Source: JAAYCI01 sp964370045 (GTDB taxonomy: Bacteria; Bacillota; Clostridia; Oscillospirales; Ruminococcaceae). Taken from it: a DNA stretch of 64,000 nucleotides. Under the pieces are notes generated by a model. The model worked only from the letters and a program-made list of their open reading frames with translations, was not told the DNA's origin and did not search any database. Positions within the stretch are counted from its first letter, which is position 1, and the number at the start of each line of letters is the position of its first letter. The stretch spans positions 1 through 64,000 of the forward strand of contig CAYJGZ010000009.1 in the NCBI GenBank assembly GCA_964370045.1. Direction: 5' to 3'. Shown in pieces: positions 1-9,023 of this stretch. Position numbers and translations under genes: made by a program.

Positions 1-52
1 CACGACCTCCAGCGTGACAGGCTGGCGTTCTAACCAACTGAACTACCGGGCC
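1..52 (-). tRNA. tRNA-Asp (GTC), 3' part outside window
   Basis: On the minus strand the sequence opens with the acceptor GGCCCGG, a D-arm and an anticodon stem CCAGC/GCTGG around the loop CTGTCAC, giving anticodon GTC for aspartate. The window edge removes the T-arm and 3' acceptor. It lies 29 bases downstream of tRNA-Trp in the same orientation, so the two probably share a transcript. Confidence 0.9.
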
Positions 53-81
53 ACGTGCAAGCACTGCAACATGCTTACAAT

Positions 82-157
82 TGGCAGGGGCAGAAGGATT
101 CGAACCCTCGGCACGCGGTTTTGGAGACCGCTGCTCTACCAACTGAGCTATGCCCCT
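82..157 (-). tRNA. tRNA-Trp (CCA)
   Basis: Complete cloverleaf on the minus strand. The acceptor AGGGGCA pairs with TGCCCCT, the anticodon loop CTCCAAA gives anticodon CCA, the T-loop is GGTTCGAATCC, and the 3' CCA is encoded. It is 76 nt with no intron or odd arm, and is followed by tRNA-Asp. Confidence 0.95.
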
Positions 158-349
158 AAATGTGAAAATGCACTAAAACATTGCAACTTAAACATGCTTA
201 TAAACAACCGCCCAAAGCAACAGCAAGATTACAGTGCCTTAATATAATACCTTATGGATATGGAGCTTGTCAATAGTTTTGGGGTGCATTTGGGTGATTG
301 TTTTTTTGAAAAGCAAAATTTTGGCAAAACAAGCAGGGGAAAGCGGTGG

Positions 350-913
350 CTACTCGGCGGTATATCCCTCAAGATATTCGCTACGTCCGCTTTCGTACAG
401 GTTGTTGCCCTCGCTGTCCATGGCAACTATTACGGGAAGATTCTCTACCGTTAGCCTGCGGATTGCCTCCGCGCCAAGCTCCTCGTACGCTACTACCTCG
501 GCGCTTTTTACCGCCTTGGAAAGCAGTGCGCCTGCGCCGCCGATGGCCGCAAAATAAACGGCCTTGTGCTCCTTCATGGCGGCGAGGACACCTTTGTCTC
601 GCTCGCCCTTGCCAATCATTCCACGCAGGCCAAGCGCTATAAGTCTGGGTGCGTATGCATCCATGCGGTAGCTTGTGGTGGGGCCTGCCGCGCCGATGGC
701 GTGCCCCGGCATTGCAGGGGTGGGCCCTACATAGTAAATAATGCTACCATCAATTTCAATGGGAAGCTCTTTGCCGTCACGCACAAGCTCACAAAGCCTC
801 TTGTGGGCGGCGTCTCGTGCGGTGTATATAGTGCCTGAAATAAACACCTCATCGCCTATTTTTAGCGATGAAACATCTTGCTTGCTTAGCGGAGTGGTGA
901 TGTGCTTGCTCAT
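350..913 (-). CDS. fumB: Fumarate hydratase class I, beta subunit
   Basis: The 187-residue protein matches the C-terminal (beta) half of class I Fe-S fumarases and the related tartrate dehydratase beta subunit. It contains the GPTPAMPGHAIGAAGPTT block and the MIGKGER segment typical of the swivelling domain. With the alpha subunit encoded upstream it should interconvert fumarate and malate in the cytoplasm using an oxygen-labile 4Fe-4S cluster held by alpha. ATG start at 913. Alpha and beta genes normally abut, but here 225 bases separate them and contain family A repeat copy 1. Fumarase rather than tartrate dehydratase is inferred from the neighbouring aconitase and isocitrate dehydrogenase; sequence alone does not separate them cleanly. 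Confidence 0.88.
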   Translation of the reverse strand: MSKHITTPLSKQDVSSLKIGDEVFISGTIYTARDAAHKRLCELVRDGKELPIEIDGSIIYYVGPTPAMPGHAIGAAGPTTSYRMDAYAPRLIALGLRGMIGKGERDKGVLAAMKEHKAVYFAAIGGAGALLSKAVKSAEVVAYEELGAEAIRRLTVENLPVIVAMDSEGNNLYESGRSEYLEGYTAE

Positions 914-935
914 GTGGTATACCTCTTTAGGATGC

Positions 936-1057
936 GGGAGTGGACATATAAAGGTAATTTAGAATACCTTAAGTGCAAGAAGAAGGCGCTATATCCTCCC
1001 CGTCGTAGGCGTGGGAGGATATAGCAAAAAACTAAATCACCGTATTTGCCTACACCC
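936..1057 (+). repeat. Family A palindromic element, copy 1
   Basis: About 122 bp with imperfect inverted ends: GGGAGTGGACA at the left, and GGGTGTAGGCA when the right end is read in reverse complement. Each end is followed by an AT-rich stretch and GGTRATTTAG. The centre is a hairpin with arms GCTATATCC...GGATATAGC and a GC-rich tip. It lies between fumA and fumB, which are transcribed in the same direction. Confidence 0.85.
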
Positions 1058-1138
1058 TATGATGCTGAAATATTAAAAAGTGGGGCAATAATATGAGGCC
1101 GTGCGATGTGTCGCTTGCCGAAAATTTGCGTGAGCACG

Positions 1139-1978
1139 CTACACAATAGCGCTCTGGTGTCGAGTGGCATGGCAGTTGATGTTCACCGCCACCGGAAGCC
1201 CCGCAATGTGCGTGGGCATCGTGAGAATATTAAGCCCAAGCGCGGTGGTTTTGCCCCCAAGCCCCTGAGGGCCGATGCCCTTTTTGTTTATTTTAAGTAG
1301 CAGTTCCTTTTCAAGCTCTGCGTAAAATGGCTCGTCGTTTGGTACGTCTAACGGACGCATCAGCGCTTTTTTTGCGAGCAATGCCGCCTTGTCAAACGTG
1401 CCGCCTATGCCCACGCCCACCACGATGGGCGGGCAGGGGTTTCCGCCGGCTTTTTCCACCGTGTCCAGCACAAAAGCCTTTACACCACAAAGCCCATCCG
1501 AGGGTTTCAGCATCTGAATGCGGCTCATGTTTTCACTGCCAAATCCCTTGGGTGCAACAGTCAGCTTTATTTTGTCGCCCTGCACAAAGTCTATGTATAT
1601 CATGGCGGGGGTGTTGTCGCCCGTGTTGTGGCGAGTAATGGGGTCCGCCACCACCGACTTTCGCAGGTAGCCATCCGCATAGCCGAGGCGCACACCCTCG
1701 TGAATGGCATCCTCAAGCCCACCCTGCACAAAAACCTCCTGCCCAATCTCCACAAACACACATGCCATGCCCGTGTCCTGGCAGATGGGAAGCTGCTCCT
1801 CTTGTGCTATCTTGTAATTTTCGATGAGCTTTCCCAAAATTTCCTTTGCCCTTGGAAAAGGCTCTTGCGCATGAGCTGTGCAAAGTGCGCTCTTCACGTC
1901 CGCCGGCAGGGTGTGGCAGGCAGTGATGCAAAGCTCCTTTATTGCGCTTGTAATGGCAGATGCCTCAACAATTCTCAT
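1139..1978 (-). CDS. fumA: Fumarate hydratase class I, alpha subunit
   Basis: The 279-residue protein is the N-terminal (alpha) half of class I fumarase. It contains the Fe-S ligand motif CQDTGM (Cys66), the GIGGTFDKA and GPQGLGGKTT blocks, and a C-terminal INCHATRH. Together with the beta subunit it hydrates fumarate to malate. The open frame extends 21 codons further upstream, but the ATG at 1978 is chosen because AAGGAT lies a short distance before it and the upstream extension is hydrophobic and unlike the family. It is transcribed toward fumB. Confidence 0.9.
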   Translation of the reverse strand: MRIVEASAITSAIKELCITACHTLPADVKSALCTAHAQEPFPRAKEILGKLIENYKIAQEEQLPICQDTGMACVFVEIGQEVFVQGGLEDAIHEGVRLGYADGYLRKSVVADPITRHNTGDNTPAMIYIDFVQGDKIKLTVAPKGFGSENMSRIQMLKPSDGLCGVKAFVLDTVEKAGGNPCPPIVVGVGIGGTFDKAALLAKKALMRPLDVPNDEPFYAELEKELLLKINKKGIGPQGLGGKTTALGLNILTMPTHIAGLPVAVNINCHATRHQSAIV

Positions 1979-2175
1979 GTTAAATTTGGTATCCTTCGCA
2001 TAAAATATCAACAGATAAAATAAAAGCATTAAAACATACAAAAATTAAAATTAGTGCAACTTAAATTACATAAGTGAAAAACACATATGTAAGCAAAAAC
2101 AACTGCAAATCGTTAAATTATCGGGATTGTTCCGCTTGGGATACGGCAACAGCGGCAGAGGTATTCTGCCTTGCG

Positions 2176-2769
2176 CTATTTTTTAGCTGCGTTTACACTG
2201 CTTGTGCCCTTTTCCAGCAGGTAGCTTGCCTCCAAGTCCGCAATGTGCAGCATGACACCCAGAGGATAGGTGCGCCACGCTTCACTTATAGCGTAGCTGC
2301 CACCCCTTACCGCCTCGTCAAAGCCACCCATGTGCCAGCGAATGGCTATGGCCTCCTGCGTTTTAAGGCGCATGTGACGCTCTATCAGCCACACGCTTTT
2401 TTCGCCATGCCCATAGGGAAAAGCATCCTGAACATTGTAGGTGGGGACACGCTCCCACTTGCCCGTGGCATCGTCTTTTACGTTGCGAAAGCCGCTTTTG
2501 TAAAAGTTTGCCTTGCACAAGTCGTGCAAAAGCCCCGAAATGGCGAGCGTCTCCGCAGGGATGCCATGCCCCTCGCCAAAGCGGCTGAAAAGTACGTTGC
2601 ACACATTCACGCTGTGCATCACAAGCCCATGCTCGCACGCACCGTGGTAGCGGGTGGAGGCAGGCGCAGAAAAAAAGTCGGTACTTTTCATCCACTCCAA
2701 AAGCTCCGCCGCACCGGTACGGTGGATGTGCTTTTCGTACAGCGCGATAAATTCAGCTGAATAGTCCAT
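2176..2769 (-). CDS. HD-domain phosphohydrolase
   Basis: This 197-residue protein carries an HD-type metal-dependent phosphohydrolase fold: a histidine in the HGLVMHS segment, then LLHDLCK (the HD pair), then a later histidine and a D-containing helix (HIADLEASYLLE). Proteins of this type cleave phosphoesters of nucleotides or cyclic nucleotides, but the substrate cannot be named here. The start at 2769 is preceded by GGAGG at 7-base spacing; an upstream in-frame ATG at 2787 lacks this. A plausible promoter lies at 2823-2851. It follows the PC4-like gene after a terminator, so it is probably a separate unit. Confidence 0.75.
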   Translation of the reverse strand: MDYSAEFIALYEKHIHRTGAAELLEWMKSTDFFSAPASTRYHGACEHGLVMHSVNVCNVLFSRFGEGHGIPAETLAISGLLHDLCKANFYKSGFRNVKDDATGKWERVPTYNVQDAFPYGHGEKSVWLIERHMRLKTQEAIAIRWHMGGFDEAVRGGSYAISEAWRTYPLGVMLHIADLEASYLLEKGTSSVNAAKK

Positions 2770-2822
2770 AAACTTGCCTCCAAACATGAAATATGTCGCC
2801 TGAACACTATTGTAGACACCAT

Positions 2823-2851
2823 ATCATACCATGTGCGCAATTTTTTTGCAA
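2823..2851 (-). promoter_or_regulatory. Candidate sigma-A promoter of the HD gene
   Basis: On the minus strand TTGCAA is followed after 17 bases by TATGAT, with TGG just before the -10 box (extended -10). It is about 54 bases upstream of the HD start codon. Confidence 0.45.
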
Positions 2852-2889
2852 AAAAAATCGCACAAAAGGTGTGTTCCCATCTGTGCGAA
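2852..2889 (-). terminator. Intrinsic terminator after the PC4-like gene
   Basis: Read on the minus strand, TCGCACA pairs with TGTGCGA around a short loop and is followed by eight T residues. It is only a few bases past the PC4-like stop codon. Confidence 0.7.
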
Positions 2890-2896
2890 ATATTTC

Positions 2897-3118
2897 TTAA
2901 ATTTCCAGCTCTTCCAAAATACCCTTTAGTACATTCAGCTCTTCCGCTGTCATGCTGATGCCCTTGCCCATTTTGTTGCCGTCGGGGCTCCAGTCTCGAA
3001 TGTCATATTTGGGCTCGCGCTCGTTCCAGCTCACCAGGTTCAGCTGGCGTTCCCACCCGTTTGGGTTTTGTGAAAGAACAGCGATGCGCTCGGTTATTTC
3101 GTACTTAAATTCAGCCAT
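2897..3118 (-). CDS. YdbC-like PC4/p15 family ssDNA-binding protein
   Basis: A 73-residue protein resembling the bacterial YdbC/PC4 family: a strand-rich N-terminal half (KYEITERIAVLS, then RQLNLVSWN and KYDIRDWSP), a MGKGISMT loop, and a C-terminal helix ending in ILEELEI. Known relatives bind single-stranded nucleic acid. It starts 37 bases after rex stops, on the same strand, suggesting co-transcription with the redox regulator. Its cellular role is not known from sequence. Confidence 0.75.
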   Translation of the reverse strand: MAEFKYEITERIAVLSQNPNGWERQLNLVSWNEREPKYDIRDWSPDGNKMGKGISMTAEELNVLKGILEELEI

Positions 3119-3155
3119 TGTGATGCCTCCCTGAAAAATAATTTAGTCAAAAAGT

Positions 3156-3800
3156 TTACTCACTTTCAAGTGCAGTGTTGCGAACACGAAAACCAAGGCC
3201 GGAAAGGCTATCGCCGAGGTGCACATTTTCCACTATTACGTTCAGCTCCGCCGAGGATAAGTCGTAGTGGCTGAAGTTCCAAATGCCCTTAAATCCCAGC
3301 TGTGCAAGCGTGCCGGCAAGTGAAATTGTGCCCTCGCTGGGAGTACACAACACCGCAATATGTGGGCGATTTTCTTTACAATACGGAACAAGCTCCGCCA
3401 CGTTCAATACCCTCAAATCCCCAAGCTCTGTGCCTATTTGGGCAGGGGAGGAGTCAAAGGCCGCCACAAGTGAAAAGCTGGGCGCTGCGGTTGCGAGAAA
3501 GTTTGCGACAGCACGACCTAAGCGGCCTGTGCCTATGACAACCGTGTTTAGCACCTCTCCGCCAAACAGCAGGTTGTCAAGCTCTTTTAGCAGCAAATCG
3601 GTTTTGTAGCCCACACCCTGCTGGCCAAAGCCACCAAAACAGTTAAGGTCCTGCCTCACTTGGCTTGCGGTGGTGCCCAAAAGGCGTGCAAGCTCGTTAG
3701 AGGATACAGTGCCCACACCCGCTCGAACAAGGGATGCAACATACCGCTGGTAGCGTGGCAGACGGCGTATTACCGGCAAAGAAATTTTACCCGTACTCAT
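3156..3800 (-). CDS. rex: Redox-sensing transcriptional repressor Rex
   Basis: The 214-residue protein has the Rex layout. An N-terminal winged helix (RRLPRYQRYV, SSNELARLLG, QVRQDLNCFGGFG) is followed by a Rossmann NADH-binding domain with VVIGTGRLGRAVANF. Rex represses fermentation and energy genes until NADH rises. The ATG at 3800 is used because GGAGGG lies just upstream; the frame's 14 extra upstream codons are not conserved. It sits after the isocitrate dehydrogenase gene in a run of minus-strand central-metabolism genes. I saw no clear TTGTTAA-type Rex box in the window, so its local targets are unresolved. Confidence 0.93.
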   Translation of the reverse strand: MSTGKISLPVIRRLPRYQRYVASLVRAGVGTVSSNELARLLGTTASQVRQDLNCFGGFGQQGVGYKTDLLLKELDNLLFGGEVLNTVVIGTGRLGRAVANFLATAAPSFSLVAAFDSSPAQIGTELGDLRVLNVAELVPYCKENRPHIAVLCTPSEGTISLAGTLAQLGFKGIWNFSHYDLSSAELNVIVENVHLGDSLSGLGFRVRNTALESE

Positions 3801-3832
3801 TCGTATAACTTCCCTCCTCGCAGGTGAATTTT

Positions 3833-3870
3833 GGTGCGGCACCCTAAAGCTTTAAGATGCCGCACCCTTG
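3833..3870 (-). terminator. Hairpin between idh and rex
   Basis: GGTGCGGCA pairs with TGCCGCACC around a 20-base loop in the 80-base gap between idh stop and rex start. There is no T-run, so it may be a processing or stability hairpin rather than a full terminator. Confidence 0.4.
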
Positions 3871-3880
3871 CAAACAAATA

Positions 3881-5038
3881 TTACAGCGCAGCAACAGTGT
3901 CCATTACATAGCGGCCAAAGTCTGCACTGCTGGCGCCGTTGTCACGGCCTGTGATAGCCAGCTTCTTTTCCTCAAACATGCAGATGTCCAGCGCTTTTGC
4001 AAGCTTTTGTGCGGATTCTACTTTGCCGATGTGGCCCAGCAAAAGTGCGGCGGCACGAAGCATACTGCAGGGGTCTGCGTACTTGTCTCTGCCCTCCGAC
4101 ACCATGCGAGGAGCACTGCCGTGAATGGCCTCAAACATTGCGTAACGCTTGCCGATGTTTGCGCTACCTGCTGTGCCTACGCCACCTTGGAACTCTGCGG
4201 CCTCGTCCGTGATGATGTCGCCGTAGAGGTTGGGCAGTACCATAACCTGAAAGTCGCGGCGGCGCTTTTCGTCCACCAGCTTTGCGGTCATGATGTCCGC
4301 ATACCAGCTCTCCAGCTCAATGCCGGGGTAGTCTTTGGACACCTCTGTTGCAATTTTGAGGAACTTGCCGTCGGTGGCCTTCACAACATTTGCCTTTGTA
4401 ACCACAGCAACTTTCGTCTTGCCGTTCTTTTTTGCGAAGTCAAACGCAAGCTGAGCAATGCGGCGGCTGCCGTCGGTGGTGGTGATGGTGAAGTCCACGC
4501 TGATGCCTTCCTCCGCCTCAAAGCCAAGGCTGCCCACAGCGTAAGCGCCCTCGGTGTTTTCACGGAAGAAAGTCCAGTCGATGCCCTGGTCGGGCACGTT
4601 TACGGGGCGCATGTTGGCAAAAAGGTCCAGCTCACGGCGCATGGCAACGTTTGCGCTCTCGATGTTAGGGCCTGTGTAGGAAGCATCGGGTGTGGTGGTG
4701 GGTCCCTTTAGCACAACGTGGCACTTTTTCAGCTCCGCCAAAACATCCTCGGGGATTGCGGCACCCTTTTCGATGCGGTTTTCGATGGTAAGCCCGTCAA
4801 TAGTGCGGAACTCCACCTTGCCTGCGGCCACTTCATCACGAAGCATGAAGCGCAAAACGTCCTCGCTAACCTTTGTTATAACGGGGCCAATGCCATCGCC
4901 TCCGCACACGCCTATGATAAGCTTGTCCAGCGTCTCGTAATCCACAAAGTCACCCTGCTCTTTTATGGCGGCAACGCGCTTTTTTTGCATCTCTAAAACT
5001 TCTTCCAGTCTTTTCATGGCCTCTTGGTTTGACAGCAT
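3881..5038 (-). CDS. Isocitrate/isopropylmalate dehydrogenase family, likely NAD-dependent isocitrate dehydrogenase
   Basis: The 385-residue protein has the beta-decarboxylating dehydrogenase fold: GGDGIGP near the N-terminus, FFRENTEGAYA around residue 155, and the metal/substrate segment NLYGDIITDEAAEF followed by GTAGSANIG. Such enzymes oxidise isocitrate to 2-oxoglutarate or 3-isopropylmalate to its keto acid. The aconitase two genes upstream favours isocitrate. The first 35 or so residues form an extra N-terminal helical stretch before the Rossmann core. Start at 5038 has AGGAGG just upstream. Cofactor preference was not determined. Confidence 0.85.
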   Translation of the reverse strand: MLSNQEAMKRLEEVLEMQKKRVAAIKEQGDFVDYETLDKLIIGVCGGDGIGPVITKVSEDVLRFMLRDEVAAGKVEFRTIDGLTIENRIEKGAAIPEDVLAELKKCHVVLKGPTTTPDASYTGPNIESANVAMRRELDLFANMRPVNVPDQGIDWTFFRENTEGAYAVGSLGFEAEEGISVDFTITTTDGSRRIAQLAFDFAKKNGKTKVAVVTKANVVKATDGKFLKIATEVSKDYPGIELESWYADIMTAKLVDEKRRRDFQVMVLPNLYGDIITDEAAEFQGGVGTAGSANIGKRYAMFEAIHGSAPRMVSEGRDKYADPCSMLRAAALLLGHIGKVESAQKLAKALDICMFEEKKLAITGRDNGASSADFGRYVMDTVAAL

Positions 5039-5193
5039 TGTTTGTCCTCCTAAAAATATATATAAATGTTTATGGTTTGAAGTGTTGTAATCTATCTTTT
5101 TCGGTATATCTTTTCGTGTGTTGCAGTAGCTTAACCATTAAAGCAACCCTGTGTTTCTGCTTCTGTGGATTGCTTTTTGCAGTTCTGAGAAAA

Positions 5194-6576
5194 TCAGCTG
5201 TATACAAGGTCTGTGATGGGTGTAAAGTTTGGGTTTGCCGCCCAGTAGTCGCTTTTGGAAATCATGGCGTACTCGGGCACGCTGATAAAGTCCTCCAGCA
5301 CCACACTGCCCAGCTCGCCCCCCGGCAGTTTGTCCGAAAGGGAGGTCTCACGGCTCACCCATTTGTCCGAATAGCGCACCAAAAAGGAATCCTCAAGCTC
5401 TGCAATAATGGCGACATTTTCCCCAAGCCCCTCAAGGGAAGCCTCGCTCACCTCCCCCGTGTCGGTGCGGACGCTGAAAAAAACATTGCTGCTTCCCGAG
5501 GCGTAGGTGAACTGAATACGCAGGGTGCTGTCGTACACGTCCTGTTGCAGGTAAACATGCTCGTAGTCTTGCGGCGCAAAGCCTTGCGCTATGATGCGCT
5601 CTTCGCCTGTGTCGGAGTTTAGCGCTTTTAGTGCACCAAGGGTATCATCCCAAAAGTAAAACTCATCCCCCAGCATGGCGCAAGGCTCGTTTTGCGTCCA
5701 CTCGGCTATGACGTTTTCACTGCCGTTTGAAAGGTTCAGCTGTATGAGCGAAAAGCTACGGTTTTCCCACTCCTGCGCAAAAGAGGCATCGTCCAAGGCA
5801 GGCAGGGCGCTACCCGCTGAAAGCACAGGCCCATACTCCCAAAAGCCTTTGATGCTGTACTCGGGCCCCGGCGCAAAGCGATGCACCTCGTACGCCATCA
5901 TGCTCTCGGCTTCCAGCCGCACAAGTGTTTGCACAGCGGGAGTCTCGGCATAGTCCCACATGAGGAAATACAGCGATGTACCGTCCCACAAAACACTGCT
6001 CGAAAGCGAAAAAGCGGTGGTGGTGGGAAAGGTGCTGGACAGTGGCTGTGCGCCGTCGGCCTGCAAGCGTGTCACGGCTGCGGCGGCATCGTCCCCCTGT
6101 TCCTGCACAAACTGCGGCTCGCCCAAGCGGAAAACAAAAAGGTTATCGCCTGCCCACACGGGGGATATTCCTCCGAAGGTATTTGAAAAGCTTCCTCGGA
6201 GCAGCTCGTTTTCAAGCGTGACATCAAGCAGCTGCATGTTTGTGTCCGCATAGTTGAAGTAGTGTAGGTTGGAGGAGCCATCAGTGTAGTTTACTGCGTT
6301 GTAGCATCCGTTTTCGCTGCTTGTAAAGCTACTGCCCAGCGAGGAGGCCGCCGTGGTGAGCGTCATGGGGGTGGTGGTGTCCTCTGCGGAAGCATCCGAA
6401 ACATCCGCAGAGCGTGTTACCTCTTCGGGCGGAGCGCTCAATGGGGAAGGTGTACCCACAGAAACAGCGGATGTGGAAGATGTCGGTGCATCCGAGCCGC
6501 TCCCACACGAAACAAAAATACAAAGGCACAGTGCGAGGCACAAAATGCGTGCCGCAAGCGCTGAAAATTTTATCAT
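5194..6576 (-). CDS. Putative lipoprotein of unknown function
   Basis: A 460-residue exported lipoprotein: the N-terminus has a basic/hydrophobic signal ending in the lipobox FVSC, followed by a Ser/Thr/Ala-rich linker to about residue 75. The rest has recurring strand-like segments with aromatic-Trp-Asp motifs (SSVLWDGTSLYFL, DEFYFWDDTLGALKAL) that look like a beta-propeller. I do not recognise a specific family. It lies between the aconitase and isocitrate dehydrogenase genes on the same strand, with 65 bases to aconitase and 155 to idh, so it may be co-transcribed, but no functional link is evident. Confidence 0.7.
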   Translation of the reverse strand: MIKFSALAARILCLALCLCIFVSCGSGSDAPTSSTSAVSVGTPSPLSAPPEEVTRSADVSDASAEDTTTPMTLTTAASSLGSSFTSSENGCYNAVNYTDGSSNLHYFNYADTNMQLLDVTLENELLRGSFSNTFGGISPVWAGDNLFVFRLGEPQFVQEQGDDAAAAVTRLQADGAQPLSSTFPTTTAFSLSSSVLWDGTSLYFLMWDYAETPAVQTLVRLEAESMMAYEVHRFAPGPEYSIKGFWEYGPVLSAGSALPALDDASFAQEWENRSFSLIQLNLSNGSENVIAEWTQNEPCAMLGDEFYFWDDTLGALKALNSDTGEERIIAQGFAPQDYEHVYLQQDVYDSTLRIQFTYASGSSNVFFSVRTDTGEVSEASLEGLGENVAIIAELEDSFLVRYSDKWVSRETSLSDKLPGGELGSVVLEDFISVPEYAMISKSDYWAANPNFTPITDLVYS

Positions 6577-6641
6577 GAATATAACAGTTCCTTAAAAAGT
6601 TGAAAGTGGTTGAGATTTCTTAGGGTGCAAATCAAGCAGAA

Positions 6642-8567
6642 TTAACCCTTCGTGTAGTTCAAAAGGCCGCCTGCACGGATGATGTCCGCTTGACGTGCGG
6701 ATATATCCACCTTGAGCGAGAAGCTCTTGCCGCTCTTTTCGTCCTTTAGGCACACCTTGCCGTTGTTCAGCCCGTCCGCTATGCCGCACAGCGTGAGCGT
6801 ATCGCCCTGTGTGAGTGCATCATAGTCGGCAGAGTTTTCAAACTCCAGCGGTAGTATGCCTGCGTTTACAAGGTTTGCCTTGTGAATGCGTGCAAAGCTT
6901 TGGGTGATAACCGCACGCACGCCCAAGTAGAGCGGAACAAGTGCGGCGTGCTCACGGCTGGAGCCCTGGCCGTAGTTCATGCCGCCCACAATGAAGCCGC
7001 CGTCCTGCGAAGCCAAAGCACGCTTGTGGAAATCTGCGTCCACACCCTCAAAGCAGTACTGCGCAAGGTGGGGGATGTTGCTACGGAAGGGCAGTATCTT
7101 GGAGCCTGCGGGCATGATGTGGTCGGTGGTGATGTTGTCGCCCACTTTGAGCAGCAGCGGCAGGCTTAGCGCATCGGGCAGAGCCTTTGCGATGGGCAGG
7201 GGCTTTATGTTTGGCCCACGCACGATTTCTACGCTCGCACTTTCGGCGTCGCTTGCGGGCAGGTCTATCATGTTATCGTTGATGGAAAACTGTGCAGGCA
7301 GATCTATCACAGGCGCTGTGCCAAGCGTCTTAGGGTCTGTGATATAGCCTGTCAGTGCGCTTGCGGCGGCAACCTCGGGGCTTACAAGATACACCTGTGC
7401 GTCCGCCGTGCCACTGCGCCCCTCAAAGTTGCGGTTGAATGTGCGCAGGGATACGCCGCCCGACGCAGGGCTTTGTCCCATGCCTATGCACGGCCCGCAG
7501 GAACATTCCAAAAGGCGTGCGCCGCTTGCGAGTATATCGGCGAGTGCGCCGTTTGCGCTGAGCATCTCCAGCACCTGGCGGCTGCCGGGCGAGATGGTGA
7601 GGCTCACGGTGGGGGCTACTGTTTTGCCCTTTAGTATTGCGGCCACTGTCATAAGGTCCGCAAGGGAGGAGTTTGTACAGCTGCCGATGCACGCCTGGTC
7701 CAGCTTTACATCCTTTAGCGTGCTGATGGGCACTACCGCGTCAGGGCTGTGGGGACATGCGGCAAGCGGTGTTAGCTCCGAAAGATTTATGCTGTATTCT
7801 TCATCGTATACGGCATCCGCATCGGGTGCGATGGGGGCAAAGTCTGCCTCTCGTCCTTGTGCCGCCATAAACTCACGCGTCACTTCGTCTGCGGGGAAAA
7901 TGGAGGTGGTAGCGCCAAGCTCCGCACCCATGTTTGTGATAGTAGCACGCTGTGGCACGCTAAGCGTGGCAACGCCCGGTCCGCAGTATTCGATAACCTT
8001 GCCAACACCACCCTTTACGGTGAGTATGCGCAAAACTTCCAGTATAACGTCCTTTGCGCTCACGTAGTCCGAAAGCTTGCCAGTCAGGTTGATGCGCACC
8101 GCCTTTGGGAAGGGGATGTAGTATGCGCCACCGCCCATGGCAACAGCCACATCCAGCCCGCCGCTACCCATGGCCATCATGCCTATGCCGCCCGCTGTGG
8201 GTGTGTGGCTGTCACTGCCTATGAGTGTCTTTCCGGGTATGGCAAAGCGCTCAAGGTGCACCTGGTGGCATATGCCACAGCCGGGGCGTGCGTAGCGAAC
8301 GCCTATTTTTTTGGTGAGCGTGCGTATAAAAGCATGGTCGTCTGCGTTCATAAAGCCGCTTTGCAGCGTGTTATGGTCGATATACGCAACGCTAAGCTCC
8401 GTCTTTACCCTTGGTATGCCCATGGCCTCAAACTCAAGATAAGCCATAGTGCCTGTGGCATCCTGCGTGAGCGTTTGGTCAATGCGCAAGCCCACCTCTG
8501 CTCCTGCTTTCATTTCGCCGTCCACAAGGTGGCTTTGCATGATTTTTTGTGCCATTGTCATACCCAT
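6642..8567 (-). CDS. acnA: Aconitate hydratase (Aquifex-type, single chain)
   Basis: The 641-residue protein isomerises citrate to isocitrate via a 4Fe-4S cluster. Cluster cysteines are visible in ACIGSCTN (around residue 293) and ECSCGPCIGMG (around residue 355). An N-terminal SDSHTPTAGG block and a C-terminal swivelling domain with NYGQGSSREHAA follow. The length fits the shorter putative aconitase subgroup rather than the roughly 900-residue AcnA. An upstream in-frame start at 8621 exists, but ATG 8567 is preceded by GGAGG at 9 bases. It heads the minus-strand run leading to the lipoprotein and isocitrate dehydrogenase. A leuC-like activity is less likely because small and large domains are fused. 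Confidence 0.88.
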   Translation of the reverse strand: MGMTMAQKIMQSHLVDGEMKAGAEVGLRIDQTLTQDATGTMAYLEFEAMGIPRVKTELSVAYIDHNTLQSGFMNADDHAFIRTLTKKIGVRYARPGCGICHQVHLERFAIPGKTLIGSDSHTPTAGGIGMMAMGSGGLDVAVAMGGGAYYIPFPKAVRINLTGKLSDYVSAKDVILEVLRILTVKGGVGKVIEYCGPGVATLSVPQRATITNMGAELGATTSIFPADEVTREFMAAQGREADFAPIAPDADAVYDEEYSINLSELTPLAACPHSPDAVVPISTLKDVKLDQACIGSCTNSSLADLMTVAAILKGKTVAPTVSLTISPGSRQVLEMLSANGALADILASGARLLECSCGPCIGMGQSPASGGVSLRTFNRNFEGRSGTADAQVYLVSPEVAAASALTGYITDPKTLGTAPVIDLPAQFSINDNMIDLPASDAESASVEIVRGPNIKPLPIAKALPDALSLPLLLKVGDNITTDHIMPAGSKILPFRSNIPHLAQYCFEGVDADFHKRALASQDGGFIVGGMNYGQGSSREHAALVPLYLGVRAVITQSFARIHKANLVNAGILPLEFENSADYDALTQGDTLTLCGIADGLNNGKVCLKDEKSGKSFSLKVDISARQADIIRAGGLLNYTKG

Positions 8568-9023
8568 ATAAAAACTCCTCCATGCTAAACTAAAATAATG
8601 TAAGAGCGCTGATATGCGCAAAAATCACACACCTTCGCAAAGCAAAGGAGAGCGCATAAAAGCGAGCGTAAATTTGAAATATCGCCCTAACACTATACTT
8701 TAATAAGCGGTCAATGTCAAATATAATAAAGACATAAAAAATAAAGTTTGTTATCCTCTTGTCACAGTAGAAGGATGGCTAAAGCGCAAAAAAACATAAT
8801 TTTGTGCATGAAAAGCACACAACATTTGTAAGGTGAGATAAAATAAGCGCAGTGCGTGGGGTGTGTATAAGCATTTTGCTACAATTATTGTGAGGCGATA
8901 AGTTTTTTGCGGTAAAAATGTTCCATATGGCGCAGAGCCTGCTTTTATTCTTCCACTTGGGCACAACATGTGGTATAATATTTTAGTTAAGCACAGATAT
9001 GCAAAGACGAGGATGGTTTTAAT
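8568..9023. other. Divergent intergenic region, acnA/uppP
   Basis: 456 bases between divergent genes, AT-rich, without convincing open frames. It should contain the promoter of each gene. Only the uppP promoter at 8951-8979 is clear; I see no riboswitch or repeat here. Confidence 0.6.
8951..8979 (+). promoter_or_regulatory. Candidate promoter of uppP
   Basis: TTCCAC, 17 bases, then TATAAT preceded by TGG (extended -10). The start codon follows 45 bases after the -10 box. The -35 match is weak, but the extended -10 compensates. Confidence 0.5.

Noticed and set aside
3857..4711. 284-codon plus-strand frame opposite isocitrate dehydrogenase
   Set aside because: No ribosome site and Cys/His-rich composition; the opposite strand encodes a clear enzyme.
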